Shown: positions 1 through 12,547, numbered from the stretch's first letter. The stretch is 64,000 nt of DNA from Macrotis lagotis (GCF_037893015.1 NC_133665.1:20807207-20871206), one strand, 5' to 3'. Numbers and translations are program-made. The notes: generated by a model from the sequence alone, not told the origin.

Positions 1-372
1 GATGTTCAACAGCACAGTTTCCATTCACTTTTGCAAACTGGATGACTTTGAACTTGAATTCAGCACTGTAGGAAAATCTTCTCTGAGCCATTTCTGGGCA
101 GAAAGTGGCAAAAACATAACTAATACTGGTAACAAATGTGAAACAATGAGCACAAAGACAAGCTCAAAAATGCAAGAAATGCAAGTAAAAAAATTTACAA
201 CCAAGGTATATAAATTGCTCCATTTTTAGACACAAAATTTTTTGAAAAAGGGTTCATCTTATACATGAGGAATATGGTAGTTGACAATACTGAACTTAGA
301 AGCCAAGTCTTTAACTCTAAATCCAGAACTCTTTCTCATTGTGCCAAGTTGTTTCTCAAGAATGTAAATGCC
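1..372. other. Unassigned, no gene seen
   Basis: AT-rich sequence with only short chance open frames. I recognise no repeat before the SINE that starts near 373. Confidence 0.5.
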
Positions 373-530
373 ATGGGGCAGCTAGGTGGCGCAGTGGATA
401 AAGCACCAGCCCTGGAGTCAAGTGTACCTGGGTTCAAATCTTGTCTCAGACACTTAATAATTACCTAGCTGTGTGGCCTTGGGCAAGCCACTTAACTCCA
501 TTTGCCTTGCAAAAAAAAAACTTAAAAAAA
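373..530 (+). mobile_element. tRNA-derived marsupial SINE (WSINE1/SINE1 type)
   Basis: Full-length copy with the head gggcagctaggtggcgcagt, the tRNA-like B box region ggttcaaatc and the tail ttgccttgcaaaaaa. It is flanked by aagaatgtaaatgcc (358-372) and aagaatgtaaaagcc (531-545), a 15-bp target duplication with one mismatch. These flanks fix the ends. Confidence 0.92.
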
Positions 531-609
531 AAGAATGTAAAAGCCTTGAAATTGTGTTCTTTTGCTTGGTATCTGCATTTTGCTTTATCATTTTATCTTT
601 TAAACAATA

Positions 610-757
610 TTTTATTAATTTAAGGCAATGGGGTTAAGAGTGACTTGTCCAAGGCCACACAGCTAGGCAATTATTAAGTGTCTGAGGTCATATTTGAACT
701 CAAGTCCTCTTGAGTTCAGGGCTGGTGCTCTATGCACCATACTACCTAGCAGCCCCT
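610..757 (-). mobile_element. tRNA-derived marsupial SINE, reverse
   Basis: Reverse copy: aaggcaatggggttaag, then cacacagctaggcaatta, ending in cctagcagcccc. It has several differences from the other copies and is older than the 373-530 copy. Confidence 0.85.
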
Positions 758-1855
758 TTGTCATTGTATCTTTAGCTTTCCCAGAATTCTAGGTTTAGTT
801 CATCTTTGCTAAATCCTTACTACTATATCCTTACTATTGATTTGAATATAATCATTCTTTGCTGGGGGGGGGTGAGACTCAGATGAGGTATAGGATCATG
901 ACTCCATGAGGAGTCAGTATATACAGTATTCTGATAATCTGATCACATCTGCTGTCCATTTAAAGGATAACCTGTTCCCTAGAAACTGTAGACTCTGACC
1001 TTTTGGACTATGGTGAGGGGAAACATCAGAAAAGGCTATGGTGATAGAACCCTATGGCAATGTTGCAGAAGTGGTTGCCCCAGGCTAGTTGTGGGCAGCA
1101 CATATTAAAAGAAAGGAAGCAGGAAACTCACTAAAGTGTTTGAGAACTAGCTCCTATCTATCATGCTGTTTGTTCTGAAACTTTTAGCACAGAAAGAAAA
1201 CAGAAAGAATTTATCAAGTTGGATCTTTTGACCCAATCTGCACTTTTGTGGAGGTAAAATATTTATTTCTAGGTGCCTTGTCCTCCTTATCTATGTTTCT
1301 ATTTCCCCTGTCCTGTAATTTGTCACTAGAGGGACTCATTTGTCTGGCTGGGTTGCCTAGAGCATGAAGAACCCCACAGGGACCTGGCTAGGAGGAATCC
1401 AGGTCACAAGCTCAGCAAAAAATGACATCCCTGATAGCACCATCTGAGTCATTACTTTTCCATGAAGCATATCTGTGTCAGATGTTATGGGACTCTTGAC
1501 AACTTCCCCAGTTGTACAAGGAAAGGCTCAACTCTTCTTGAATTTCTTCCAGGTTCATGAGTTAAGCATCTTAGCCCAAAATTGAACAGTGACCTTTTGG
1601 ATAACACAATTTTTGTGGACTTTTATGAGGTAATTGGGAATATTATGTAGCATTTTTAACTAAATGACAGAATAGTTGTTTAGAGCCATTTAAGTCCCCT
1701 GAAATAACCTATTGTGAGGTTGAGTTGGGTGAAAGCTTTCACAGCTAAAATGAAAATAGACTAGGATTCTTTGGATGTGAAATTGTTGCTGATTATTAAA
1801 GATTTAGAGATTGAAGACAGAAGATTCAAGGCCACTGGATTTGCACATTCTCTGG
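758..1855. other. Unassigned intergenic DNA
   Basis: I see no gene, no recognisable repeat and no long open frame here. A stretch near 1,320-1,480 is less AT-rich than its surroundings, but I cannot assign it. Confidence 0.5.
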
Positions 1856-1856
1856 G

Positions 1857-1957
1857 ATGTTAAAACTGCTCAGGACTTTATTATGGCAAAATATTGTTAC
1901 AAAGGACACAAGCCCAAAATTAATTAGAAAATCAGTAAGCACCCTGAGGACAGGCCA

Positions 1958-2020
<63 letters not shown>

Positions 2021-2490
2021 AGGCAGCCATGGGGCTTGGTTACCAGACCACATGGCTTGAAGCCCAAGCTGCTCCCTGTGGGTTAAAGAAGAGCAATGAC
2101 AAAGGCCCATCCTTCTGGATTCATCCCAGAAGAAGCAAAGACCTTGAAGGGGTGTCACTTTCTGTTAAATGCCCTTCTTTGGTGGGTTGGACAGAGGGTG
2201 ACACTTGGGGAGTGGTCTTACACTTTGGATTGGGTGTCTTCCCATAGCAAGCTAAATCTTTCCTGGCCAAAGGTGCTTGACCCCCATGTCATTTCCTGTC
2301 ACAATAAGCATCTACAGCCAAGGTTAGGTGAAGGGGGAAATGCGGGATAAGGTACAATCAACAGCATCAAGGGGAGACAGGATACAATCAACAATCAGTT
2401 TACATCTCAGGAGCAAACAGCCCTCCAGAATTAACAAGATTTTAAAAGCATTAAAGTTGTATTGATAATTCTCTACATCATTTCCCTGCA
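1857..2490. repeat. Possible degraded LTR-like or other unique repeat with internal (GA)n
   Basis: This moderately GC-rich 630-bp block stands out from its AT-rich flanks. It begins TGTTAAAACTG and ends near CCCTGCA, and it has TTTATT (reverse AATAAA) close to its left end, as a reversed LTR would. I found no convincing target duplication, so the LTR idea is weak. Confidence 0.22.
1962..2019. repeat. (GA)29 microsatellite
   Basis: Uninterrupted GA dinucleotide tract, about 29 units. It creates false Arg/Glu and Ser/Leu open frames on both strands. Confidence 0.97.
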
Positions 2491-2877
2491 TCAATTTGAC
2501 CCTGGAAATATTAGCTTTATGCTTAACAAATACTAAGCAACCCCTGCCCCACCCAGATTCCTTGGATTGTTATTTCTTCCTAGTGCCTGTTTTTTTTTGT
2601 CAATTTAAAATAGATAAAAAATCATAACTCTGAAGTCATTTTGCTTTTTCTAAGGCTCACTGCTATCTCTATACTTACCTGTACTTGTCTATATCCATCT
2701 TAGGGTCACTGGAACACTGAAGTTATGAGATATTAGAGTTAGAAAAGATGAAATCATAGACTTTCAGAATTTGAGAGCTGAAAGTATAACCTCAGCAGCT
2801 ATACAACTTAAGCTACATTTGAAAACAATCTCTTCTAGAACAAATCTGACAAGTGGTCATCCAACTTCTTTTTTTGT

Positions 2878-3020
2878 GTGTGTAAGGTTTTTTTTGTGTG
2901 TGACTCCATGGGATTAAGTGAGTTACCCAATGTCACACAGCTAGGTAATTATTAAGTGTCTGAGGCAGGATTTGAATTTAGGTCCTTCTGACTCTAGGGC
3001 TGCACCACCCAGCTACCTCC
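2878..3020 (-). mobile_element. tRNA-derived marsupial SINE, reverse, diverged
   Basis: Contains cacacagctaggtaattatt, aagtgtctgaggcaggattt and the end caccacccagctacctcc. It lies directly next to the CR1/L3 remnant that follows. Confidence 0.85.
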
Positions 3021-3700
3021 CAACTTATTTTAGAAGAACTTTAAAGGAGGGAAATAAACCATTTCTCTCAACAGCTTATTCCACCTTTGGATAGTTCTAC
3101 TGTTTAAGAAGTTTTTCCTGATATCACGCCAAAAATCTTCCTCTTTGCAAGTTTCACCCATTGCTTCTGGTCTTGCTTTTTTTGAGCCTAACAACAGAAA
3201 ACTAACCACTCTTTTTGTGTGTGGTGGGGGGGGTTGTTTTTTTGCAAGGCAGTGGGGTTAAGTGACTTGTCCAAGGTCACATGGCTAGGTAATTATTAAG
3301 TGTCTGAGGCTGGATTTGAATGCAGGTCCTTCTGACTCCAGGACCAGTGCTCTATCCACTGTACCACCCAGCTACTCCCTAACCTCCTTCCACAGATCAG
3401 CCTTTTAAATTTTTTGGTACACCTTATCCTAGCACCATTCTTCTCCAGATTAAGCTACCCTAAATCCTTCAACCAGTTCTCATATGACCTACACTCAAAG
3501 TCCTTCAACACCTTGGTTATCCTTTTCTGTCTATTCCTACACATTCACATATTTCTTAAACCATTCTTTCAAGACTTGGACATAATACTCTTTCTGAAAA
3601 AGGCAAAGTATAAAAGGGTAAATCCCCTCTTTAATCCTGGAGGCAAAAACCCGCTTAATGTAGTCCAAGATTAGATTAGTTCTTTTGGCCATCATAACAT
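3021..3700 (-). mobile_element. CR1/L3-type LINE 3' remnant, split by a SINE
   Basis: The sequence either side of the SINE at 3,232-3,378 matches, in reverse, the conserved 3' end of amniote CR1/L3 LINEs as I recall it. Landmarks are the segments around ttattccacctttggatag and gaagtttttcctgatatca, then ttctccagattaagctaccc and ccttcaaccagttctcatat, and last the stretch near gtccaagattagattagttc. It is old, diverged and non-coding. Confidence 0.7.
3232..3378 (-). mobile_element. tRNA-derived marsupial SINE, reverse, inside the CR1/L3 remnant
   Basis: Reverse copy from tttttttgcaaggcagtggg to ccacccagctactccc. It interrupts the older LINE remnant and is therefore younger. Confidence 0.88.
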
Positions 3701-4180
3701 ATTATTCAACTTGAACTATTATAACTCCCAAAAGCCAATAACTCATACATTACAAAATGGCTTTATATAGGGTATTCTTAAAAGTCAGTGCAATTTTAGC
3801 TAACAAATAACTTTTAAGCTATTATTGTCTGTTTAATAATAACATTGAAGTTATTTTTAATGTAATTTAAGTTTATCTGTATTCTATTTAGAGATTGTTA
3901 TGCACTACTACAAAATGAATTTTTGTTAAGGTACCATGCATAGATCAGAACTATTCAATATTTTCTAGAGGTCTATTATATTTAATTTTTCTAAAATTCT
4001 TTAACTTCATTCTTATTTATTTGATGGCTAGATTAATCTGGGTCTAAGAAGGGTAAATTGACTTCCCTCATCCCTATAGTTTTACTGTTTATTTCCTTCT
4101 GTAATTCATTTAACTACTCAAAAATCTGGATGCTATGCCATTTGGAGCATTTATGTTCAGTACTAATATTAATTCATTGT
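3701..4180. other. Unassigned AT-rich DNA
   Basis: No gene seen. The segment near 3,775-3,835 (aaaagtcagtgcaattttag and a partial complement) looks like a decayed copy of the mariner-type palindrome found at 19.1 kb. Confidence 0.4.
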
Positions 4181-4185
4181 CTAAA

Positions 4186-4310
4186 TTTTTTTTTAATTTA
4201 TTTAAGACAATGGGGTTAAGTGACTTGCCCAAGGTCACACAGATAGACAATTATTAAGTGTCTGAGGCTGGATTTTTCTCCTCCTCACTGCCCCACCTAG
4301 CTACTCCCTT
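4186..4310 (-). mobile_element. tRNA-derived marsupial SINE, reverse, with internal deletion
   Basis: Shows aagacaatggggttaagtga, cccaaggtcacacag and the end cccacctagctactccc. The part between gaggctggattt and the end is shortened. Confidence 0.83.
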
Positions 4311-4319
4311 AATTCATTG

Positions 4320-6930
4320 TTTATGGTGCCCTTTAGCAAAGTGTAATTTTGCTGATTGTCTCTTTAAATAAAGTCTGTTTTTTGCTTTATGGTGATCACA
4401 ATTACTACCCATTTCTTTTTTACTTTAGCTGAAACGAGATATATTTGTTCACATTCCTTATTTTAATTCTATGTCTTTGTCTTTTTCAAGTGTGTCTATC
4501 TTAAATCTCATATTGGTTTTTAATGCTTTCTGCTATCCTCTTCTGTTTTGTGGTGAAGTTTAACCTATTCACCTTCACAGTTATGACTGCTAATTATGCA
4601 TTTCCCTTATATTGCTAATTATGCAATAAGATGAATCTATTTATCCTTTTCTTTTTTTATCCCTATCCACACTCAAAAAGTCCTTTTGTTTTGTACTACT
4701 GCTTCCCATAATCTACCCTCTCTCTTATCACTGCCACTCCCACCATCCTCTGATACTTTTCTTAGTCTATTGCCCTCCTACATCTTTCTCAGGATAAGAT
4801 GAACTTCTATATCCAACATTCTCATTCTCTCTCTCTCTGTCTCTGTCTCTCTGTTTCTCTTTGTCTCTCTCTCTCTGTCTCTCTGTCTCTCTGTCTCTCT
4901 GTCTCTCTCTCTCTCTGTCTCTCTCTCTCTCTCTGTTTCCTTCCTTCCTTTCATCAGCTCAGATGAGAGTAAGGTTCAAGAATTATCTCTTCTGCCCCTC
5001 CCCCATTTTTCTTCTATTATAAAAACTCTTCCTTAGATACCTCTTTTATGTGAGATAATTTCCTCCACTCAATCCCTTTTCCCCTGTGCCTCCCTATTTA
5101 TTACCCTTCCATTTTTCTTTTAAATTCATCTCATCCTAATTGATTCACATCCATGTCCTCTGTCTAGGAAGACTCCTTCTAAGTGCCCTAATGATAATAA
5201 ACTTCTTAGAGGTTACATATATCATCTTTCTGTATAAGAATTTAAACAATTCAACCTTGCTAAATCCCTTATGATTTCTTATTCATGTTTTCCTTTATTA
5301 ATGCTTCTCTTAATTCTTCTGTTTGAATGTCAGATTTTCTATTCAGTTTCTGGTATTTTCAACAGAAATGTTTAAAAGTCTTCTGTTTCATTAAATGTTC
5401 ACTTCATCCCCAGGAGCATTATACTCAGCTTTGCAGGGTATGTTATTCTTTGTTGCAACACTAGCTCAATTGCTTCTGGATTACTATAGCCTAAATCCTT
5501 TGCCCTTTTTATGGCAATAGCTATTAATTCTTAACTGATCCTGACTGAGGTGCTATAGTAATCAAATTATTCTTTCTGACTACTTTATTTATTTCTCTTT
5601 GACCTAGGAGCTTTGAATTTTGGCTATGCTATTCCTGGGGATTTTCATTTTGGAAATTCTTTCAGGAGATGACCAGTGAATTCTTTCAGTTTCTACTTTG
5701 CCTTCTGATTCTAAGATATCTGGACAGTTTCCTCTAAAATTTCTTGAAAAATGATGCCTAGGCTCTATTTTTATTGACTTTAAAGTAGTTCTTCTCATTC
5801 TATTTTTTTAGGTCAGTTATTTTTCCTATGAGATATTTCACATGTTCTATTTTTTCCAATCTTTTGATTTGATTGTATTGTTTCTTGATTTCTCATGGAA
5901 TCAGTAGATTTCATTTAACCTATCTGATTTCAAAGAGTTATTTTTTTAGTGAGGTTTTGTTCCTTTTTTTTTTTTTTTACCATTTTGTCCATTATAATTT
6001 GTAAAGGAGTTTTCTTAAGTATTTTTTGTTCATCTTTTAATTCATCTCTTCATCTGTTAATTATCTTTTCATAATTTTCTTACATGGCTCTCATTTCTTT
6101 CCCTAATTTTTCATCTTCCATTCATATTTTATTTTTAAAATCTCTCTTTGTTTTACTCTTTTTAAAAAAAATCTCTTCTCAGAATTCTTGTTAGACTTGT
6201 ATTCAATCTGCATTTTTCTTTGAGATTTTTGCTTATAGATATTTTTGAGTCATTACCTTTTAAGTTTGTCTTGTCTTTCTTTGTCACCATAGTTATATTT
6301 AATAGTCAACTTTTTTGTCATTATGGTTTTTTTTGGGTGCTCATTTTCACATCTATTTCTTCACTTTGGACTTTATGTTAAGAGTTGGATTCTGTTTACT
6401 TCTGGGAGTGGGGTGGCAGATACCTGACCTGAGCTTCTATCTGCATTTATGGTGCCTTTACAGAAATTGTAAGTGGCTCCAATGTGGTGTGATCTGGGCA
6501 GAGGTCTGATAACTGTCCTCATGGTCTGGCCTCTCATCCTTACAAAAATAGAGCTCCCTCCCTCTCATGAATAGAGTCCTAGAACTGCAACATGGAACTG
6601 GGTAATGGATTACAAAGCAGTCAAATAGTACCCTATCTTGCATTCAGTGCAAATACAAGGGGACCCTTGAGTTCTCTTTCTGACCAGCTATTCAATCCCT
6701 TTACCAATATTGCATGTGGCTCCTATCCCTGAGTCCACAGCTGATGGCACTTATATGCACAGCCTCTTTTTCTGATTTTGTAAGCTGTCATAGACTAGAA
6801 AAAAATGACTTGAGTTCTAGCACAGAATTTGGTTTGATACATTTGATACATTTTAAAAGTTATTGTATAGGAAATGTATTGGGTAGAAATGCTGGTTTCA
6901 TACTACCATCTTGGTTCCTCCCCTTATTTT
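4320..6930 (-). mobile_element. Old L1/HAL1-type element, reverse orientation, degraded
   Basis: On the minus strand, 5,798-5,604 can be read as a 64-residue piece of L1-type ORF1. It includes NCPDILESEGKVETERIH, which matches NCPDILEAESKIEMERIH in the inner HAL1 at 55.6 kb. The rest of the block is the pyrimidine-rich reverse complement typical of L1/HAL1 sequence. It has many stops and indels. The ends are approximate. Confidence 0.55.
4825..4950. repeat. (TCTC/TCTG)n simple repeat
   Basis: Pyrimidine tract of CT units mixed with CTGTCT, ending in a short (TTCC)n run. Confidence 0.95.
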
Positions 6931-7171
6931 AGCTTAAAAGTTACTCAATAACTTAAAACTGCACTATGACTTTGGAACCTGTATAAAAATAGAGAGACCC
7001 TGAATTATGGGTTTTTAAGTCAGTATAATTATATTCAACTCCTCACTCCATATATACAGTCAGTTGGCCAATATTGCAGTTTTGATCTCCATAGCAGCTC
7101 TTAGATTTACCTTCTTTCCCTCCTCATTCAGTTACCACCTTAGTTCAAGTCCTCAGGAAGTTTTGCCAAAA

Positions 7172-7318
7172 CTTTTTTTTGTTTTGGTTTTCTTTTTGCA
7201 GGGCAGTGGGGTTAAGGTCACATAGCTAGGTAATTATTAAGTGTCTAAGGTCACATTTGAACTCAGGTCCTCTTGACTCCAGGTCTGGTCCTCTATCCAC
7301 TACATCACCTAGCTACCC
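7172..7318 (-). mobile_element. tRNA-derived marsupial SINE, reverse
   Basis: Contains tttgcagggcagtggggtta, catagctaggtaattattaa and the end tcacctagctacc. It lacks the cttgcccaagg segment after ggggttaag, an internal deletion. Confidence 0.85.
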
Positions 7319-7890
7319 TCTTGCCTAGATTCTTGAAGTCATCTAAATTAGTCTCCTCACCTCAAATATCTCCTTATTCCAATATGTTCTCCATTAAACT
7401 ACCAAAGTGGTTTTCTTTAGTTTTTTTTTTTTAACCTGACTGCATAATTTTCTACTTCATAAAAGACTCTTGCCTCTAGGATAAAATGTAAATTTTCCTG
7501 TTTTTTTTTAACAGCTCATCAGAGTCTGACCCCAAGCCATCTTTATAGGGTGGTCTTCTTGTTGTTCCTCACTCAATTTCCAGTCTCTAATCTTTGTGTC
7601 TTTGCAGTGGCCACCCCCTCAGCATGTAAATTGTCTCAAAACCTCCATTTTATAGAAATCTTTGCTCCCTTCAAGATTTAAAGTATGACTTCCTACATAA
7701 TTACTGCTTTCCCTCTCTAAATAATTTTGTATTTGCTTCATATTTTATTCCATATATACTTAAATATTTACATTTATCTCTCCCTCCCCAAATATAATCT
7801 AGTTGAGATTAGAGAATAATTCATTTTTACTTCTGTATCTCCATTACATAACAAGCACTTTATACTTATTGATTTACTGATCCACAAACT
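7319..7890 (+). mobile_element. L2 LINE 3' end
   Basis: This follows the L2 3' end pattern: a stretch like cctccttattccaatatgtt, then ctttgctcccttcaagattt, gtatgacttcctacata, then the segment near ctgtatctccattacataac ending in a degenerate version of the usual tail (ttattgatttact). It is strongly diverged and does not code. Confidence 0.6.
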
Positions 7891-8935
7891 TTAAATGAAG
7901 GAGTAAAATGGTGTCAATGGTGTTGATAGTATGGTTTGTGCAGAACCATGACTGACAAGTTTTTTCAGTCCCCATACATCCTGGATTTTCTATAAACTTC
8001 CTATACAACTTATTTAACATGAAAGGAAATTATATTTTAGATTTACATGCATAAGCATAAGAAATATGCTTATAGATTATTTTTTCATAATATTTTATTC
8101 ATTATGCAACATTTTTCATATCATAGAGTTGTTAACTGCTTCTCAAATAGTGGTAACTGAATGAGGAGGAAAGGAAAGTAAAATTAAGAGGTGCTATGGA
8201 GATCAAACTGCAAAAGTCAAAAGGCATATAAATTAGTAAGTTCTTTGATTCTGTTTCTTATCAAAAAACATTTTTAAACTTGGTACTGTATTTGAAAGAG
8301 ATACTCACATATCTTATTCAACCTCTAGTTTCTTTATTTCGATTTGATTGAGAACAGGACTGTAAATTTTGATTCACAGAGATAAGTTGTTATGGATTGA
8401 ATTAGAATCTTGTTAGCATGTCTAATAAGAATGTAATGTTTCTCCAAGCATACACTAAACATTTTCCAATTACCATGATTGGAAATCAATTCAGAGTTTC
8501 TAGTTATTTCAGAAATCAATTAGCTTGTTTTTCATTGGACTATTGTCAATGATTTTATTTCCTGTTTTAATATGCAATGAGTTTCATATCAAGCATTCAT
8601 TTGGATTTTGGTCAATTATTTATTCTATTATCCACCCCCACCTCCACCTCCTCTCTATTCTATCTATAATTCACTCCCTCCCCCATAACTACATTTAGAA
8701 TGCTTTAATAAAATTATATGGCTATTTATCAAATATTTCTTATGTACATTTTGGAGTAATACACACATCTGATGGGGTGTCCCTGGTGGGGAAATTGGAG
8801 TAGATGACTTTTAAGAGCATTTTCAGTTCTGGAACAATAGTATTTTCTTTTTTAAAATGTTTGATAAATTCTACCTAAGTTTTTTAAATGAATAAAAATT
8901 GATATTGCATTTTCAATCACTCCCCCAAGTGGGGA
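7891..8935. other. Unassigned AT-rich DNA
   Basis: No gene and no repeat that I can name. It contains only short chance open frames. Confidence 0.5.
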
Positions 8936-8939
8936 ACAA

Positions 8940-9400
8940 AATCAACCAATTAATCAATAATATTTATTAAGCATCTACCATGTGTCAGGCACTGTGCCAG
9001 GTGCTTAACATACAAAAAAGGGAGAAAAGATATTCTTGGAGGACACAAATATATACAAACAAGCTTTATACAGGATAAATAGGAAATAATATAAGAGAGA
9101 GGGAAGGCACTAGAATTAAATGAAATTAGGAAAGAAATTATGCAAAAGATAGAATTTTAGTTGATACTTAGAGGAAGAGCTGTAGATGCCAATACAGATA
9201 TTTGAAGAAAAAGGATTCTGGTCATGGGGGACAACTAGAGAAAATGCCCAGAACAGAGAGATGTAGTGTCTTGTTCCTGGAATATCCAGGAATCCAGTGT
9301 TGCTGGATTATGGAGTGTGCTGAATGGAGCATGGTGTAAAAAGATTAGACAAAGGTTTCTTGGGACTTCTCCATCTGGCTTCCATGGTGCTTCTCCCATC
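8940..9400 (+). repeat. Ancient interspersed repeat common in marsupial genomes
   Basis: Begins with a segment around atttattaagcatctaccat, followed by gtgtcaggcactgtgccagg, and continues through acaactagagaaaatgccca and gatgtagtgtcttgttcctg. I know this order of blocks from other marsupial loci but do not trust a family name. A fragment of a related unit appears near 50.9 kb. Confidence 0.5.
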
Positions 9401-9620
9401 TCTGAAAGAGATATTACAACTAATTTGGAAACAGTAAACAAGAAAAAGAAAAAGAAAACTCTTATAACAAAAATGCATAGTTAAACAAAGCAAATTATCA
9501 CATTAATCATGTCAAAAAAATATATTTCATTGTCTACCCTTTCACCCAATTGTCTACTTTTATAAGTGAGAGGATAAGATATTGGTGAGAGATAAATGCA
9601 CTTCCTCTCTGTTGCATGAG

Positions 9621-9639
9621 GTTTTTTTCTTCTTCTTTC

Positions 9640-9677
<38 letters not shown>

Positions 9678-9697
9678 CTTTTCTTTCTTTCCTTTTT

Positions 9698-9741
<44 letters not shown>

Positions 9742-9760
9742 CCTTTTCTTTTTTTTTCTT
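9621..9760. repeat. (CTTT)n/(CT)n polypyrimidine tract
   Basis: Mixed CT, CTTT and TTTC units, about 140 bp, pure pyrimidine on the plus strand apart from one G near 9,699. The long Arg/Glu/Lys open frame on the minus strand is an artefact of it. Confidence 0.95.
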
Positions 9761-10620
9761 AAATGAAGTTGATTAGGGAGGCAAAGGGGGAAGAAAAAGT
9801 TACAGAGGCAAAAAGAGAATTGGAAGTGGTATAGTTCTCCCCAATGGCATCTTATTATGAATGTGAACAGTGATGAGGTAACTACATAACCTATTCTGAC
9901 CCCTTCCATCTGTTTGTATAGGCAAAGGAGCAAATGAGACTCACCCCCTTAGTCAGTTTGGATATTAATCAGCCCTGAAATGTGACTGCAAGTTGAAACT
10001 CCTTTTCCAAAGCATTTTAAGACAACACTCTCAGGACAAGAAATTTGAAGTGTTATGCTAACCATGGCAGGTGGAAATGCAATGTTTTTGAAATACTTAG
10101 ACCTAAGAGCCTGTAATAATCTGGGACCTGAAAAAGAGAATTAATTTCTGTAAATTCCTTGAAATGTTTGCATTTGTTCAAAACTAAGTCCTTGATATCT
10201 GAGGGATTTGCATCTGTTTGTTCTTGGATGTCTTCCATAAATTTAGAAGGAAGCCAAGGTATTCCATATCTTCTCAGAGAAAGAATACTCCATTATTCAA
10301 GGTTTGAGGCAATACAAACTCAGGGGGCATTTTAATCCTCTTGATGCTATTTTTTTAATTTCTGAAAATAAACATCTCTAGAGGTTAGGGGAACAGTGGA
10401 TCATTACTCTTAGTTCTGTCCTTCAGTTGCATCAAAAAGGAGAAGAGCACTGTCTTATTCTAAAGCCAGCACTAAATATGCAAGATGGAAAACGAAATCT
10501 ACAATACAGATAGATTCCCAAGCATTCTGTACAACAGGGTACTAGCCCTATAGTGGACTGGATAGATCAAAGTACTTTAGGTCATGCATCACAGCAGCTA
10601 GGGTCTCATAGAGAATAAAA
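9761..10620. other. Unassigned DNA
   Basis: No gene or clear repeat recognised. Confidence 0.45.
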
Positions 10621-10764
10621 TTAACTCATATTTATATAGCTTTTTTACGCAAAGGAATGAGGTCAGAATGAATTATGTGAAACTTAATTTAGAATTTAGC
10701 AAGGAATGTACACCTCACAGAGTGTCTGGCCATAGGTACTTAACCAAAAGTTAATAATGATCAT

Positions 10765-10815
<51 letters not shown>

Positions 10816-11095
10816 TATATATGTATATAAAATTTCATATATATTTATATTCATATATATATATATATATACACACAGAGAGACAAAAAACTTTGTTTTT
10901 TCAAATACTTTACAAATAATATTTCATTGCATCCTCATAACAATCCTGGTTATACCTATTTTACAGCTAGAAAAACTGAGATTAATTGAATTGTCCAGGA
11001 TTTCACAGCTAATATTTATCTGGAGCAGGATCTAAGCTTGGAACTTTCTCGCTCCCAGTCCAGTGCTCTCTTCACTACACTAATCAGCTTCTCAA
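10621..11095 (+). mobile_element. MIR/CORE-type SINE split by a TA microsatellite
   Basis: Left part has ttaactcatatttatatagc. Right part (10,895-11,095) has aaatactttacaaataatat, attttacagctagaaaaact and cccagtccagtgctctcttc. This is the MIR-type order, with a TA tract grown inside it. Confidence 0.6.
10767..10873. repeat. (TA)n microsatellite
   Basis: TA tract of about 23 units followed by imperfect TA/CATATA repeats. Confidence 0.95.
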
Positions 11096-11735
11096 TACTT
11101 ATTGATTGAATTAATATTGAATATTTTATATCCTGATGTTTGACTGTGACTCATTACATTGACTTAACCTAGGTGGACTTTTCTATACACCTTTTTGTGT
11201 TTTTCTTATCTGGTTACATTTATCCCTCAAATTCTACTCCCGGTCACAACCAACTTTGTGATAAAATTTCTATCTCTCTCTCACACCTATTTACTAGGAG
11301 ATAGCATCACAGCACAGAATGTTAGGAAGTGGCTATATTCAACCCACTCTCAATATCTAATCACTGGAGGTCTAGCTTGCCTTCTACCACAGGCAAGAGG
11401 GCAATGAGATCTTACTGTCATATTTTATCCCTAGACTGACTTATCTCATATCCCACTGTTCATTTTCCTTTGAAATTGAATTTAAGTCCTTAGTTATCTT
11501 AAGAGTCCAAGCTTTGGGTGAAATTAGGGGCATCTATAGCTTTGTTGCTGGTCCAAGATACTGAATATTCTTTGACAGGCTAGCGTGTCTGCCCATTCTG
11601 ATTCTAATCAGTAGCCCAGGAGTCCAAGCCCCTGTGGTTCGGAATAAAGAAATTGCATTAAGGAATGGGCCTAAACAGAATCATCTCTTACCTGTAGTTA
11701 GGTGTCATAGCAAAAATCAGTTATTACACTAAGTG
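11096..11735. other. Unassigned DNA
   Basis: No gene or repeat that I can name. Confidence 0.45.
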
Positions 11736-11890
11736 ATGCATAATTGATAGATCCCTGAACTTTGGGTTTGAATTTTCCTTTAAGTTTTCTCTAGTTGTAT
11801 GATGTTGGTCAAGTGACTTAACCTCACTAGCTCTCAGTTTCCTCATCTATGCAATAAAAATTCTCCCTCTTCCTGTCCATACACACACAC
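11736..11890 (+). mobile_element. MIR-type SINE
   Basis: Shows the MIR core and end: aagtgacttaacctcactag followed by ctcagtttcctcatctatgc. It is diverged. Confidence 0.6.
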
Positions 11891-12140
11891 AGATATAGGT
11901 AAATAAATATAGACATACACGTATGACATTCTATAGATTGCCCTTCTGGCAGTTTATCTTAGTCAAGACAAAAGGAATTCTTTATCTTCTTGATTTTTCC
12001 AATGTTGATAGTTAGACCAAACTTTTTTGAGTTACTATGGATCTCATTTAGGAGACTTGTAAACATCATGCAATGAGCACAACATGATCTGTAAATAGTA
12101 GCATCTTGAGGATCTCACTATCCATATAACAAAGGTTCTT

Positions 12141-12291
12141 TTTTTTTAAGTATTTGCAAGGCAATGAGGTTAAGTGGCTTGCCCAAGGCCACACAGCTAG
12201 GTCATTATTATGTGTCTGAGGCTGGATTTGAACTCAGGTACTCCTGACTCCAGGGCCGGTGCTCTATCCACTGCGCCACTTAGCTGCCCCC
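12141..12291 (-). mobile_element. tRNA-derived marsupial SINE, reverse, well preserved
   Basis: Near-consensus copy, framed by a perfect 15-bp target duplication ataacaaaggttctt at 12,126-12,140 and 12,292-12,306. It is one of the youngest-looking copies in the window. Confidence 0.95.
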
Positions 12292-12547
12292 ATAACAAAG
12301 GTTCTTATTCTTTCTGATTTTATGGGCCCTTTTGGCAATCCTACTTTCAAAATGAAATGAAATACCAAATTTCAGTTAAAATGAAGATGAACTGTTTTCC
12401 GTATTCAAGTTGACAAGCCCCAGTGAAATTTCTCCAAAGACTTCCTTGGGGGAAGGTACATGGATACCAGCTTAAGAATTTCTAATCTATGTGGAATCTC
12501 TCCTATTAAGAATAGTAATGTCTAATATTCAGCAGAGACTGGACATT

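Noticed and set aside
375..440. tRNA-like head with a B-box motif, repeated across the window
   Set aside because: These are heads of tRNA-derived SINEs. They lack a full cloverleaf and are followed by SINE bodies and A tails, so I do not call tRNA genes.
1826..2158. 110-codon minus-strand frame with a Ser-Leu run
   Set aside because: The run is the (GA)29 microsatellite read in reverse. No splice or start context supports it.
9481..9933. 150-codon minus-strand open frame rich in Arg, Glu and Lys
   Set aside because: It is produced by the polypyrimidine tract at 9,621-9,760 and has no other support.
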